Program-made: the position numbers and the translations under genes
In this document: one piece after another, positions 6,150 to 14,407 of the stretch
Position numbering within the stretch: the stretch's first letter is position 1
How the letters are laid out: each line of letters begins with the position of its first letter
Notes under the pieces: generated by a model
Database searches by the model: none
Seen by the model: the letters and a program-made list of their open reading frames with translations, nothing else
Told to the model about the DNA's origin: nothing
Assembly (NCBI GenBank): GCA_002415335.1
Contig: DHXL01000384.1
Coordinates: forward strand, 1 to 30,339
Direction of reading: 5' to 3'
Length of the DNA: 30,339 nucleotides
Source of the DNA: Oxalobacteraceae bacterium UBA5157
GTDB lineage: Bacteria > Pseudomonadota > Gammaproteobacteria > Burkholderiales > Burkholderiaceae_D

Positions 6150-9050
6150 ATGAACCAGTATGTCGTCGGCATTGATCTCGGCACTACCAACACGGTGGTC
6201 GCTTATGCAAAGGCCGGTGCCGGGGCGGACAGCGAAGACATCCTGCTGTTTGAGATCGAGCAGCTGGTGGCGCCCGGCGAAGTCGCCGCGCGCGCGCTGC
6301 TGCCGTCCTTGCGCTACCACGCCGCCGCAGGCGAACTGGCGGCGGGGGCACTCCAATTGCCGTGGCCGCAGCCCGAGGCGATCGATGGGACCGAGCCGCA
6401 GCCGGTGGTGATCGGCAGCCTGGCACGCAAGCTGGGCGCGCAAGTGCCGGGCAGGCTGGTGGCCAGCGCCAAGAGTTGGCTATCGCATCCGGCGGTGGAC
6501 CGGCTGGCGCCGATACTGCCTTGGGGCGCTCCGGCAGAGGTCGCCAAGGTGTCGCCGGTCACGGCCAGCGCCAGCTATCTGGCCTACGTGCGCGCGGCGT
6601 GGAATTGGCGTTTTCCGCAAAGCGCTCTCGAGCGGCAAGAGCTGGTGCTGACGGTACCAGCTTCGTTCGATGAAGGCGCGCGCGCGCTGACCATGGCAGC
6701 GGCACGCCAGGCCGGCTTGCCCGGCGTGCGCCTGCTGGAAGAACCGCAGGCGGCCTTCTACGACTGGCTGTTCCGCCATCGCCATCGCCTAGCCGCGGAA
6801 CTGGCGCAGACACGCCTCGTGCTGGTTTGCGATGTCGGCGGCGGCACGACAGACTTCAGCCTGATCAAAGTCGAGATGCGCGACGGCCAGCCGCAACTCA
6901 CGCGAATCGGTGTCGGCAATCACTTGATGCTCGGCGGCGACAACATGGATCTGGCGCTGGCGCATCTGGTCGAGACGCGCCTCGCGGATGCCGATGCCGG
7001 CGCTTCGGTTGCGCGTTTGTCGGCTGCCAGCCTGTCGCAACTGATCGAGCGCTGCCGCGCGGCCAAGGAACTGCTGCTGGCGGCGGACGCGCCGGCGCGC
7101 ACCATGGTGACACTGCTCGGCGCCGGCTCGCGACTCATCGGCGCGGCGCGTTCGGTCGCGCTGACGCGTGAGGAAGTCGAGCAGCTCGTCGTCGAGGGAT
7201 TCTTTCCGATGGTTCAAGCGGATGAACCGCCAAAGCGCGGCCGCAGCGGCATCGTCGAGTTCGGGCTGCCCTATGCGAGCGACCCTGCGATCACACGCCA
7301 CCTTGCCGGCTTCTTGAGCCAGCACGCGGCAGAAGCGCGCGAGGCCATCGGTTGTGATTTGCCGGACGAGCCGGCCTTTCCCGATACGGTCCTGCTCAAC
7401 GGCGGCGTATTCCGCGCCGATGCGCTGGCCAGACGGCTGACCGACACCCTGCATGCATGGCGCGGTGCGCCGCCCAGGCTGCTGCACAACGACAATCCGG
7501 ATGTCGCGGTGGCGCGAGGTGCCGTTGCCTATGCAATCGCACGTCAAGGACGTGCCCCAAGAATCGGCGGCGGCTCGCCGCGCAGCTATTTCCTGGTGCT
7601 AGACGAGGATGGCAGGAAAGGCGGCCAGGGCGGTACGCCGAATCGCCGGCGCGGCATCTGCATTCTGCCGCGCGGCAGCGAAACCGGCCGCGAAATACTG
7701 CTGACGGATCGCAGCTTCGCCTTGCGCTTGGGACAACCGGTGCGCTTTCACCTGGTTTCTTCGACCGCCGAGTCCGGCAACCAGCCGCCACCGCGCGCCG
7801 GCGAAATCGTCGATCTTGAGAGCGGTGACTTCGTCCGTCTGCCTCCTATCGCCATGGTCATGCAAGCGGCAGCGGCACGGGACACGGGACACGGGCCGTG
7901 CGAAATTCCGGTGCGGCTCGCGACCGCGCTGACCGAACTCGGCACGCTGGAGATGCATTGCGTCGCGCTGAATCAAGGCAGCCTGGATGCCGGGCAGCGC
8001 TGGCTGCTGGAATTCCAGCTGCGCGGCGAGAGTGCGCAATCCGGCGAGCTCGCCGAGTCCGAAAATGAAGACCGGCTGCCGCCCCGTTTCACGGAGGCGA
8101 TCGAAAAGATCGACCGGATTTTTGGTGCGCGCGCCCAGCAAGTCGTGCCGAAGGAAGTCAAGCAGCTCAGGCTCCAACTGGAGCATCTGCTTGGCAAGCG
8201 CGAACACTGGCGCACGCCGCTGTTGCGCCAGTTATTCGACGCGCTGTGGCAACGCGCGCGCGGCCGGCGCCGCTCGGCCGAACATGAACGCCTGTGGCTG
8301 AATCTGGCCGGCTATTGCCTGCGGCCAGGCTATGGCTACCCGCTCGACGACTGGCGAATCGAACAGCTCTGGTCGCTGTTCGAACTGGGCGCGCAGTATG
8401 GCAAAGATAGCCACGTTTGCTCCGAATGGTGGACCTTGTGGCGCCGCGTTGCCGGCGGCCTGGACGCAAAAGCGCAGCTGCGCGTGCTCGACGATTTCGC
8501 GTTCAATATGCAAGCCGGTGAAACCGGAATCCAGCAGCGTCCGGCCGCGCTGGTGAAGGGCGGTTATGACGACATGTTGCGCGTCGGCGCATCGCTGGAA
8601 CGCATCCCGGCCGCCTACAAGATTGAAATCGGGACTTGGCTGCTCGAACGCATTCAACAATCGACTGCGTCGCCGCACAAGCCGGACGGCATGACGAGCC
8701 GGAACCTGTGGGCCATCGGACGCATCGGCGCACGCCAGCCGTTCTACGGCAGCGCGCACGACGTCGTACCGGCCGAGGCCGTTGCGGGCTGGCTTGACGC
8801 GATCCTGGCACTCGACTGGAAACGGACCGAATCGGCGGCCTTTGCCGCGGCCCATCTTGCGCGCATGACCGGCGACCGTTCGCGCGACTTGCCGGCTGCG
8901 CTCCGCGAGCAAATCATCCGGCGGCTGAAGGCGACCGACGCGGCGCCTTCCTGGATCATGATGGTGCGCGAAGTCGTGCAACTTGACGAGGCCAACACGC
9001 AGCGCGTTCTGGGCGAGTCGCTGCCGCCGGGGCTGAAGCTGATCCGCTGA
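6150..9050 (+). CDS. Divergent Hsp70 with DUF3731-like C-terminus (second of pair)
   Basis: A 966-aa Hsp70-family protein. The nucleotide-binding domain carries GIDLGTTNT at the N-terminus, VCDVGGGTTDF (226-236) as phosphate-2 and LLNGGVF (415-421) as the adenosine motif, plus the same SAKSWLSHP and LLEEPQAAFYDW segments as its neighbour. A beta-rich region runs to about residue 630. Then comes a helical, Trp/Arg-rich extension of about 320 residues that fits DUF3731 (PF12531 from memory), a domain described as attached to DnaK-like proteins. No J domain or nucleotide-exchange factor is visible in the operon, so the extension and DUF2760 are candidates for those roles (inference). An AGAGG ribosome site lies before the ATG. 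The pair probably arose by duplication and then diverged. Confidence 0.9.
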   Translation: MNQYVVGIDLGTTNTVVAYAKAGAGADSEDILLFEIEQLVAPGEVAARALLPSLRYHAAAGELAAGALQLPWPQPEAIDGTEPQPVVIGSLARKLGAQVPGRLVASAKSWLSHPAVDRLAPILPWGAPAEVAKVSPVTASASYLAYVRAAWNWRFPQSALERQELVLTVPASFDEGARALTMAAARQAGLPGVRLLEEPQAAFYDWLFRHRHRLAAELAQTRLVLVCDVGGGTTDFSLIKVEMRDGQPQLTRIGVGNHLMLGGDNMDLALAHLVETRLADADAGASVARLSAASLSQLIERCRAAKELLLAADAPARTMVTLLGAGSRLIGAARSVALTREEVEQLVVEGFFPMVQADEPPKRGRSGIVEFGLPYASDPAITRHLAGFLSQHAAEAREAIGCDLPDEPAFPDTVLLNGGVFRADALARRLTDTLHAWRGAPPRLLHNDNPDVAVARGAVAYAIARQGRAPRIGGGSPRSYFLVLDEDGRKGGQGGTPNRRRGICILPRGSETGREILLTDRSFALRLGQPVRFHLVSSTAESGNQPPPRAGEIVDLESGDFVRLPPIAMVMQAAAARDTGHGPCEIPVRLATALTELGTLEMHCVALNQGSLDAGQRWLLEFQLRGESAQSGELAESENEDRLPPRFTEAIEKIDRIFGARAQQVVPKEVKQLRLQLEHLLGKREHWRTPLLRQLFDALWQRARGRRRSAEHERLWLNLAGYCLRPGYGYPLDDWRIEQLWSLFELGAQYGKDSHVCSEWWTLWRRVAGGLDAKAQLRVLDDFAFNMQAGETGIQQRPAALVKGGYDDMLRVGASLERIPAAYKIEIGTWLLERIQQSTASPHKPDGMTSRNLWAIGRIGARQPFYGSAHDVVPAEAVAGWLDAILALDWKRTESAAFAAAHLARMTGDRSRDLPAALREQIIRRLKATDAAPSWIMMVREVVQLDEANTQRVLGESLPPGLKLIR

Positions 9051-9234
9051 GCCGCGAATGCGCATCGCGCGGGCGTGCCTGCAGGAAGGTCCGGTTGACG
9101 ATCCGTCGCCCGTGATCTGTCTGCCATTCTCTATTCCCGAAAAAGAAGGCATCATTCCGACACTCGCCATCCGGAGGTGGCCGAGCCATGCTGGTTGATA
9201 TACAGTGTGCGCAGAATCCATCACCTTCAAAGCC

Positions 9235-10218
9235 ATGTCAGAACCGACCAAACCGACCATCACCGGTGTACCCGACCCCGCGCCAGAAGCACGCAAGCCG
9301 GACCTCGCCGATCCGATTGTCCGTCAGCACAGCGACACGCCGCGTTACCAGATTGCAGGCGAGGCGCCGTGGCGAACCATGTGGGACGTTTTTTCCGCGC
9401 GCATCCGCGCCTTGTCGAATCAAGCCGTGCGCAACATTTCGAGACGCACGCTGAAGATCGGCATCTCGGCCCGAATCTTTCATCCCGAACCCGGCTCGCT
9501 CGGGCTGCGCAGCAAGACCTGTCAATACCTGGAGGAATCGATCGCGCAGTGGGTCATGTCGCGCGACGTGATGGTATTCATGGTGCCGACCGTGAATGGG
9601 AACAGCCTGCTCCGACACAGCAACATCCGGCTTCGCGACTACGCAAAGCACCTCGATGGACTGGTCCTGCAGGGCGGCGCCGACGTTTCTCCGAAAAGTT
9701 ATTCAGAGGCGGCGACGAAGCCGGAGTGGGGCGGAGACCAGGCAAGAGACATGTATGAGCTTGAACTGTTGCACGAGTTCATCGAGGCGGGCAAGCCGGT
9801 GCTCGGCATCTGCCGTGGCTGCCAGTTGATCAATGTGGCGTTCGGTGGCTCGCTCTACCAGGATATTGGCGCCGATGTACCGACCGCGATCGAACACGTC
9901 AACGCCTTGTACGACCAGCATTACCATGAACTCCGCTTTGTGGAAGACTCTTCGCTGGCACGTCTTCTTTCGACGCAGTCGAGGTTTCTCGTGAATTCGA
10001 TTCATCATCAGGCGGTGAAGACATTGGGACGCGACTTGACCATAGAAGCTGTCTCGGGCGGCGACAATATCATCGAGGCCATCCGTTACCGCAAGGCGAA
10101 CTTCGTCGTGGGACTGCAATGGCATCCCGAATTCCATCAGGCTGGTGTCACCGATCTGCTCGATTGCACGCCCATTCTCGATGGGTTCTTGCGCGCCGCG
10201 CGCGAGACGCGTTTCTGA
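9235..10218 (+). CDS. Class I glutamine amidotransferase, PuuD-like (peptidase C26)
   Basis: A 327-aa protein whose residues from about 85 onward form a class I glutamine amidotransferase/gamma-glutamyl hydrolase fold. The nucleophile elbow is GICRGCQLIN with Cys193, and the catalytic His and Glu are in QWHPEFH (His297, Glu299). LQGGADVSP and NSIHHQAVK are typical of the gamma-glutamyl-GABA hydrolase (PuuD) group, which cleaves gamma-glutamyl conjugates in polyamine breakdown. No putrescine pathway gene is nearby, so the substrate is uncertain. The first 75-80 residues are a polar extension beyond the usual PuuD length. The ATG at 9235 is preferred; a GTG at 9205 would add 10 residues, and neither has a strong ribosome site. 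It is convergent with the next gene. Confidence 0.83.
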   Translation: MSEPTKPTITGVPDPAPEARKPDLADPIVRQHSDTPRYQIAGEAPWRTMWDVFSARIRALSNQAVRNISRRTLKIGISARIFHPEPGSLGLRSKTCQYLEESIAQWVMSRDVMVFMVPTVNGNSLLRHSNIRLRDYAKHLDGLVLQGGADVSPKSYSEAATKPEWGGDQARDMYELELLHEFIEAGKPVLGICRGCQLINVAFGGSLYQDIGADVPTAIEHVNALYDQHYHELRFVEDSSLARLLSTQSRFLVNSIHHQAVKTLGRDLTIEAVSGGDNIIEAIRYRKANFVVGLQWHPEFHQAGVTDLLDCTPILDGFLRAARETRF

Positions 10219-10260
10219 GCGCGCATCGCCTGCGTTCCTCGCGAGCTCATGCGCTCGTGG

Positions 10261-10971
10261 CTAGGAAAAGAGCGCTCCAATCAAGCTGAATCCGTCGCCG
10301 AGAAGAGCCCGGCTACTGCTGAACAGATCGGCAATTTGATAAGTGAAGAGAAAAAACAGCGGATAGAAAAATTGCGGTTTTGTGTAGGACCAGCTTGCAA
10401 TCGCATGCAGACGCGCGGTCTTTGCAAGCAGAACATTACAGAGCAATGAAATGAGCACGCCGATCGCCGCACCGGCAAGAATGTCCGTCGGATAATGCAA
10501 GCCCAGGTAAATCCTCGGAAGGGCAATGAAGATCGTCGTGTAGGCGAGCGCAATGACGCCGGTCGTCCTCGAGACAAATAACAGGCCGGTGGACAATGCG
10601 AAAAACAATACAGCATGGTCGCTCGGAAACGAGCTCCAACCGTCCAGAATGGTCGGCGACGTTCCATAGGGCAGCAAGAAATTCAGCCCTGCCTCATGTA
10701 ATGGCCTGAGGCGAAATGGCAAGGTCAACGCCAGCAATCTCGCCAGCGCCATGCCGGCAGTACAGCCGATAAATGTCGCGATGATGTATTCACGCTTGTG
10801 TGAATCCTTCGTTTCCTCTTCCCTGAACCATAGCCACCAGACTACGGTTACCAGTATTCCCCCCTTTAACAAATGGTTGTCGGCGATAAGCGCCAGAGCT
10901 CTGTCAAAAATTCGGGAATGCCGGGAAAACTGGTTGACATAGCTGATTATCACGCCATCAAAAATATTCAC
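10261..10971 (-). CDS. PAP2-family membrane phosphatase (undecaprenyl-PP phosphatase type)
   Basis: A 236-aa polytopic membrane protein with about six hydrophobic segments. The PAP2 signature is present: FRLRP (86-90) for motif 1, PSDH (116-119) for motif 2, and RIYLGLHYPTD (153-163) giving the R-x5-H-x3-D of motif 3. The motif 1 lysine of the classic KX6RP pattern is not seen at the expected place. Relatives dephosphorylate lipid phosphates such as undecaprenyl pyrophosphate, the carrier released during polymer assembly, which fits a gene beside an exopolysaccharide cluster. It is transcribed away from that cluster. The start chosen is GTG (10969-10971) with AAGGAG four nt upstream (10976-10981). 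A TTG at 10990-10992 would add seven residues that include the SD itself. Confidence 0.82.
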   Translation of the reverse strand: MNIFDGVIISYVNQFSRHSRIFDRALALIADNHLLKGGILVTVVWWLWFREEETKDSHKREYIIATFIGCTAGMALARLLALTLPFRLRPLHEAGLNFLLPYGTSPTILDGWSSFPSDHAVLFFALSTGLLFVSRTTGVIALAYTTIFIALPRIYLGLHYPTDILAGAAIGVLISLLCNVLLAKTARLHAIASWSYTKPQFFYPLFFLFTYQIADLFSSSRALLGDGFSLIGALFS

Positions 10972-11619
10972 ACTGCTCCTTGCGCGTTGCAAACTTCAAA
11001 ATTCGTTCGTCGGCCGACAGGGGACACGGAATGCATGCTGCCGCAAAAAACAGGCGAAGCATGAATAGCAGGGCACCATTTCGTTTGTCAAATAGATTGA
11101 TGTAAAAAACGTTTCGAGATGTATCGCTTTTGAACCATTTCCATTACGACATCTCTTACTGCAAGGCACTTTCAGCCTTTGACAGTGAGTGATTATGGAT
11201 GTGAATACGCATGCGAGAGAAACTATTTCGGCCGAGCATTTCCTGAAAGTGCGATCGACGTTGTACAGAGGAAGCATCTAGGTCCGCCCATTCTAGCCGC
11301 ACGGCAACTTCAATGAACTTGGTAGGACTAAAGAATCCTTATGTGTCGTAGCCCACAGAACGAGCGTCGATTTCCCACTATCATTAATTTGTGACAACCC
11401 AGAACCGGGTATACGACGGGGCCGTACCCTTCGCGATCAGTCGCCAGGACGGTCTCGGTGCTCCGGAAAAAAGCCGTCATCCAGAAATATGTTTGCTTGA
11501 CGCACACACGGGAAGGTATCGAACGTGAATGATGCCTTTTTCAAATTGCTTCGCGATCCGGCCGGACCAACCATGAGCAATCGTGGCGTTAGTCGTTTCA
11601 CAGAGGAAGAAGTAACGGA
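10972..11619. other. Long intergenic control region before the eps cluster
   Basis: About 650 bp between the divergent PAP2 gene and epsL. It is AT-richer than its surroundings from about 11050 to 11400 and shows no convincing conserved gene. Features seen: a 10-bp inverted repeat (11166-11175 and 11243-11252); a bulged hairpin GGGTA-TA-CG/CGTACCC at 11407-11429; a weak promoter-like pair TTTGTG (11388-11393) and TATACG (11410-11415) with 16-bp spacing; and a 32-codon ORF at 11525-11623. I looked for a sigma54-type GG-N10-GC element and did not find a good one. The length and structure suggest a regulated promoter region for the polysaccharide operon. Confidence 0.5.
11166..11252. repeat. 10-bp inverted repeat in eps upstream region
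   Basis: GCACTTTCAG (11166-11175) and CTGAAAGTGC (11243-11252) are exact inverse complements separated by 67 bp. They could be paired half-sites of a DNA-looping regulator or a long-range RNA stem. A 10-bp match in a region this size can also occur by chance. Confidence 0.35.
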
Positions 11620-11623
11620 ATGA
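11525..11623 (+). CDS. Possible 32-aa leader ORF coupled to epsL
   Basis: A GTG-initiated ORF (VNDAFFKLLRDPAG...) of 32 codons with a GGAAGG ribosome-like site about 9 nt upstream. Its TGA (11621-11623) overlaps the epsL ATG (11620-11622) as ATGA, the arrangement used for translational coupling and seen again elsewhere in this cluster. The predicted peptide is polar with an acidic end (FTEEEVTE) and has no signal peptide. I do not recognise it. It could be a coupling leader, the remnant of a gene, or not translated at all. Confidence 0.3.
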   Translation: MNDAFFKLLRDPAGPTMSNRGVSRFTEEEVTE

Positions 11624-12948
11624 AATTCTATCGGATCGACATGACTAGCACTGCGCACGCTTCAAGAACGATTCCTGCACAAATGAAGTTTGAGACATCC
11701 GTGCGCCCGTACCAGCCGATGCCCCTCTTGCGTTGGCAGGGGATGCTGCACTTTTTTCTGGGACTGGGTGCGGCGGCGACCTGCTTGCCCGTGTTTGCCG
11801 CTGACAGCGACGTATTCCGTCCCTACGTGGGCTATTCCTACGCCTATGACGAAAACGTCCTGGGAATCCCGAATGGCGCCAACACGAGCGGCGTCGATTT
11901 GTCCGATACCTCGCGCCGCGCGGAGGCCGGGCTGGCCATCAACAAGCGAATCAGCCAGCAGGTATTCACTGCCAACCTCAATGTTTCCCATGTGAATTAC
12001 GATCGCATGCGGGAACTCGATAATGACAGCAAGGATTTGCTCGGCAATTGGAACTGGCATGTCGGCGATCACGTGGAAGGCAACCTCGGAGCTAGCTACG
12101 TCGAGGGACTGGCGCCCTATGTGGAGGGATTGACGTCCTTGGCGAATCTCAACACGCGGGAGCGCAACCTGCGCACGAAGCGCAGGGAGTTTTTCGACGG
12201 AGCCTGGCGTCTTCATCCCAGCTGGCGATTGCGCGGCGGATTATCACGCGACAGCCTCAGCTACGATCTCGAAACGCAACAGGCCGGTAATCGCGTCGAG
12301 GATACCGCGGAACTCGGATTGGATTACCTGGCGCACAGCGGCAGTACGGTCGGCGTGCAGTTGCGTCACACGCGCGGCAACCTGCCCAATCCACAGCAGT
12401 TCGGCTCGCTCGCAGTCGACAACAGTTACGATCAGAACGAGATCAAGGCCAAGATAGACTGGCTACTGACAGGGAAAACACAGCTGCAATTCCTGGGCGG
12501 CTATGTGCAGCGCAAGCACGATTTCTTTTCGCAGCGCGACTATAGCGGCCTGAACGCGCGCCTGATTGCGAACTGGCAGCCGACCGGCAAGATAGGCGTC
12601 ACGCTGAGCGGCTGGCGCGAGATTGGCGCGCTCGATGATCTCACTGCCAGCTATACGCTCAATCAAGGGCTGAGCGTCGGATCTACGTGGGACTTGACCA
12701 GCAAGCTTCGGCTCGAGGGCCTTCTCAAGCATGAGACCAGCGACTATAGCGGCACTGCGGCGGTTCCGTCCCTGTTTGCCGAGGATCGCATCGACACCTA
12801 TCGCACGGCATCGGTCAAGCTGACGTATCTGGCGACCGATCACCTCAAACTGGCGGTCGAGGCTCATCGCAAGAATAGGGATTCCAGTATCAACGGCAAT
12901 AGCTATCCGGACAACGGCGCCATGCTGAGTTCGCGTTATGAATTCTGA
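11620..12948 (+). CDS. epsL: EpsL-type outer-membrane beta-barrel of EPS export
   Basis: A 442-aa exported protein matching the EpsL family of XrtB/PEP-CTERM-associated polysaccharide loci (TIGR03014 from memory). The mature part starts with DSDVFRPYVGYSYAYDENVLG and continues as alternating amphipathic strands rich in Tyr, Leu and Arg. It ends in a C-terminal phenylalanine (SSRYEF), the usual signal of an outer-membrane barrel. It probably forms a pore or scaffold for polysaccharide secretion. The hydrophobic core of the signal peptide (HFFLGLGAAATCL) lies unusually far in, at about residues 44-56. A later start at ATG 11641, 11683 or 11719 is therefore possible, although only 11620 has a purine-rich GAGGAAGAAG upstream and the ATGA coupling. 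The 3' end overlaps epsB by 11 nt. Confidence 0.85.
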   Translation: MKFYRIDMTSTAHASRTIPAQMKFETSVRPYQPMPLLRWQGMLHFFLGLGAAATCLPVFAADSDVFRPYVGYSYAYDENVLGIPNGANTSGVDLSDTSRRAEAGLAINKRISQQVFTANLNVSHVNYDRMRELDNDSKDLLGNWNWHVGDHVEGNLGASYVEGLAPYVEGLTSLANLNTRERNLRTKRREFFDGAWRLHPSWRLRGGLSRDSLSYDLETQQAGNRVEDTAELGLDYLAHSGSTVGVQLRHTRGNLPNPQQFGSLAVDNSYDQNEIKAKIDWLLTGKTQLQFLGGYVQRKHDFFSQRDYSGLNARLIANWQPTGKIGVTLSGWREIGALDDLTASYTLNQGLSVGSTWDLTSKLRLEGLLKHETSDYSGTAAVPSLFAEDRIDTYRTASVKLTYLATDHLKLAVEAHRKNRDSSINGNSYPDNGAMLSSRYEF

Positions 12949-14344
12949 ACTCACGAAGATCACGGCATACAACGATATCCCGGTGCTATCGTTTTTCAAA
13001 CGATTGCTGGATCCGCTGGTGATTCTGAGTACGCTGTATCTGTTGACGCTGGCACTGAACGAGCCGTTCTCCGGCAGCTATCTGGTATTGGCGATCATTG
13101 CATTTTTCATTTCGTCGTATCTGCACGAACAGATCGATTCATACCGCAACTGGCGCCGCGGCAGGGTGCTGGCATTCGCGCGCGACATATTTTTTGGATG
13201 GACGATTTTCGTCGCGATCCTGATGTTCATTGGCTACGCTACCGGGTTTTCATATAAGTATGCCGATCGCGTGATCGTGTCCTGGTTTTTCATTACGCCG
13301 TTTGCGCTGCTGGCGAGCCATCTGGCATTGCGCAAGATCGCGTCGGACCTGCACAAGAACGGCCAGGTTCGTTCTGCCGTCATCGTCGGCGTCAACGAAA
13401 TCGGCCTGAAGCTGGCCGACCGTATCACCGAATATCCTCATATGTTCATGCAGATGCGCGGATTCTTTGATGACCGCGCTCCAGGCCGGCTCCCGGCGGG
13501 GCTCGATACCCCCTTGCTCGGCCACATGGCGGACATCGCCGGCTATGTGCGCGAACACAATATCAATGTGATTTTTATTAGTCAGCCGATGTCGGCGCAG
13601 CCGCGCGTGCGCCAGCTGCTCGACGAGTTGCAGGACACGACCGCTTCGATTTACTTCCTGCCGGATATCTACATCTTCGATTTGATGCAGGCACGCTTCG
13701 ACGAGGTGGGCGGCGTGCCGGTGGTGGCAATCTGCGAGACCCCTTTTGCCGGCGTCAATAGCCTGGTCAAGCGCTTGAGTGACATCGTGATTGCCTCGCT
13801 TATCCAACTTTTGCTGGCGCCTGTCATGTTATCGATTGCGGTGGCGGTCAAGCTGACCTCGCCCGGTCCGGTGATCTTCAAGCAACGCCGCTACGGGTTG
13901 AACGGTGAAGAAATCATCGTCTATAAATTCCGCTCGATGGCCGTTTGCGAGGACGGTGCAAGGGTGACCCAGGCGCAGAAGAACGACCGGCGGGTGACCA
14001 GGCTCGGCGCGTTTCTGCGTCGCACATCGCTCGACGAGCTGCCGCAGTTTATCAATGTCTTGCAGGGACGCATGAGCATCGTCGGTCCGCGCCCGCATGC
14101 GGTGGCGCATAACGAACAGTATCGCGGATTGATCAAGGGTTACATGCTGCGTCACAAGGTCAAGCCGGGAATTACCGGCTGGGCGCAAGTGAACGGATTT
14201 CGTGGAGAAACAGATACCTTGGACAAGATGGCGGCACGGATTGAATATGACTTGGATTACCTGCGCAGCTGGTCGATATCGCTCGACCTGTGGATCATTC
14301 TGCGAACCGTGAAGGTCGTGTTAGGCCGAGATAACGCTTACTAA
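12938..14344 (+). CDS. epsB: Undecaprenyl-phosphate sugar phosphotransferase (EpsB/WcaJ type)
   Basis: A 468-aa polyprenyl-phosphate hexose-1-phosphate transferase that starts repeat-unit assembly by moving a sugar phosphate, commonly glucose-1-P, from its UDP-sugar to undecaprenyl phosphate at the inner membrane. Four N-terminal membrane segments lie at about 18-130, followed by a Rossmann-like CoA-binding-type domain (VIVGVNEIGLKLADRI). The catalytic domain from about residue 275 has FKQRRYGLNGEEI, YKFRSM, RRTSLDELPQF, MSIVGPRPH and KPGITGWAQVNG. All core motifs of the bacterial sugar transferase family are intact, and the length is normal. It overlaps epsL by 11 nt (ATGAATTCTGA), so the two are coupled. 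The exact sugar cannot be read from the sequence. Confidence 0.92.
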   Translation: MNSELTKITAYNDIPVLSFFKRLLDPLVILSTLYLLTLALNEPFSGSYLVLAIIAFFISSYLHEQIDSYRNWRRGRVLAFARDIFFGWTIFVAILMFIGYATGFSYKYADRVIVSWFFITPFALLASHLALRKIASDLHKNGQVRSAVIVGVNEIGLKLADRITEYPHMFMQMRGFFDDRAPGRLPAGLDTPLLGHMADIAGYVREHNINVIFISQPMSAQPRVRQLLDELQDTTASIYFLPDIYIFDLMQARFDEVGGVPVVAICETPFAGVNSLVKRLSDIVIASLIQLLLAPVMLSIAVAVKLTSPGPVIFKQRRYGLNGEEIIVYKFRSMAVCEDGARVTQAQKNDRRVTRLGAFLRRTSLDELPQFINVLQGRMSIVGPRPHAVAHNEQYRGLIKGYMLRHKVKPGITGWAQVNGFRGETDTLDKMAARIEYDLDYLRSWSISLDLWIILRTVKVVLGRDNAY

Positions 14345-14407
14345 CGGCCGCGCCTGACCTAACACATTTTACTGCCGAATAGTGAAAGACAAACTGAAAG
14401 GAATCCC

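Noticed and set aside
9053..9069. Hairpin CGCGA/TCGCG after the second Hsp70 gene as a terminator
   Set aside because: Five-bp stem with no T-tract; not distinguishable from random GC-rich sequence.
8232..9296. 354-codon open frame on the minus strand at the end of the second Hsp70
   Set aside because: It lies opposite the coding Hsp70 C-terminus, has no recognisable motif, and its composition is that expected from the complementary strand.
10996..11277. 93-codon Cys-rich frame on the minus strand upstream of the PAP2 gene
   Set aside because: No ribosome site, no recognisable motif, and it lies in an AT-richer intergenic region where such frames arise by chance.
11195..11280. 28-codon ATG ORF (MDVNTHARETIS...) before the eps cluster
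   Set aside because: Lacks a Shine-Dalgarno sequence and any coupling to a neighbour, unlike the 11525 ORF.
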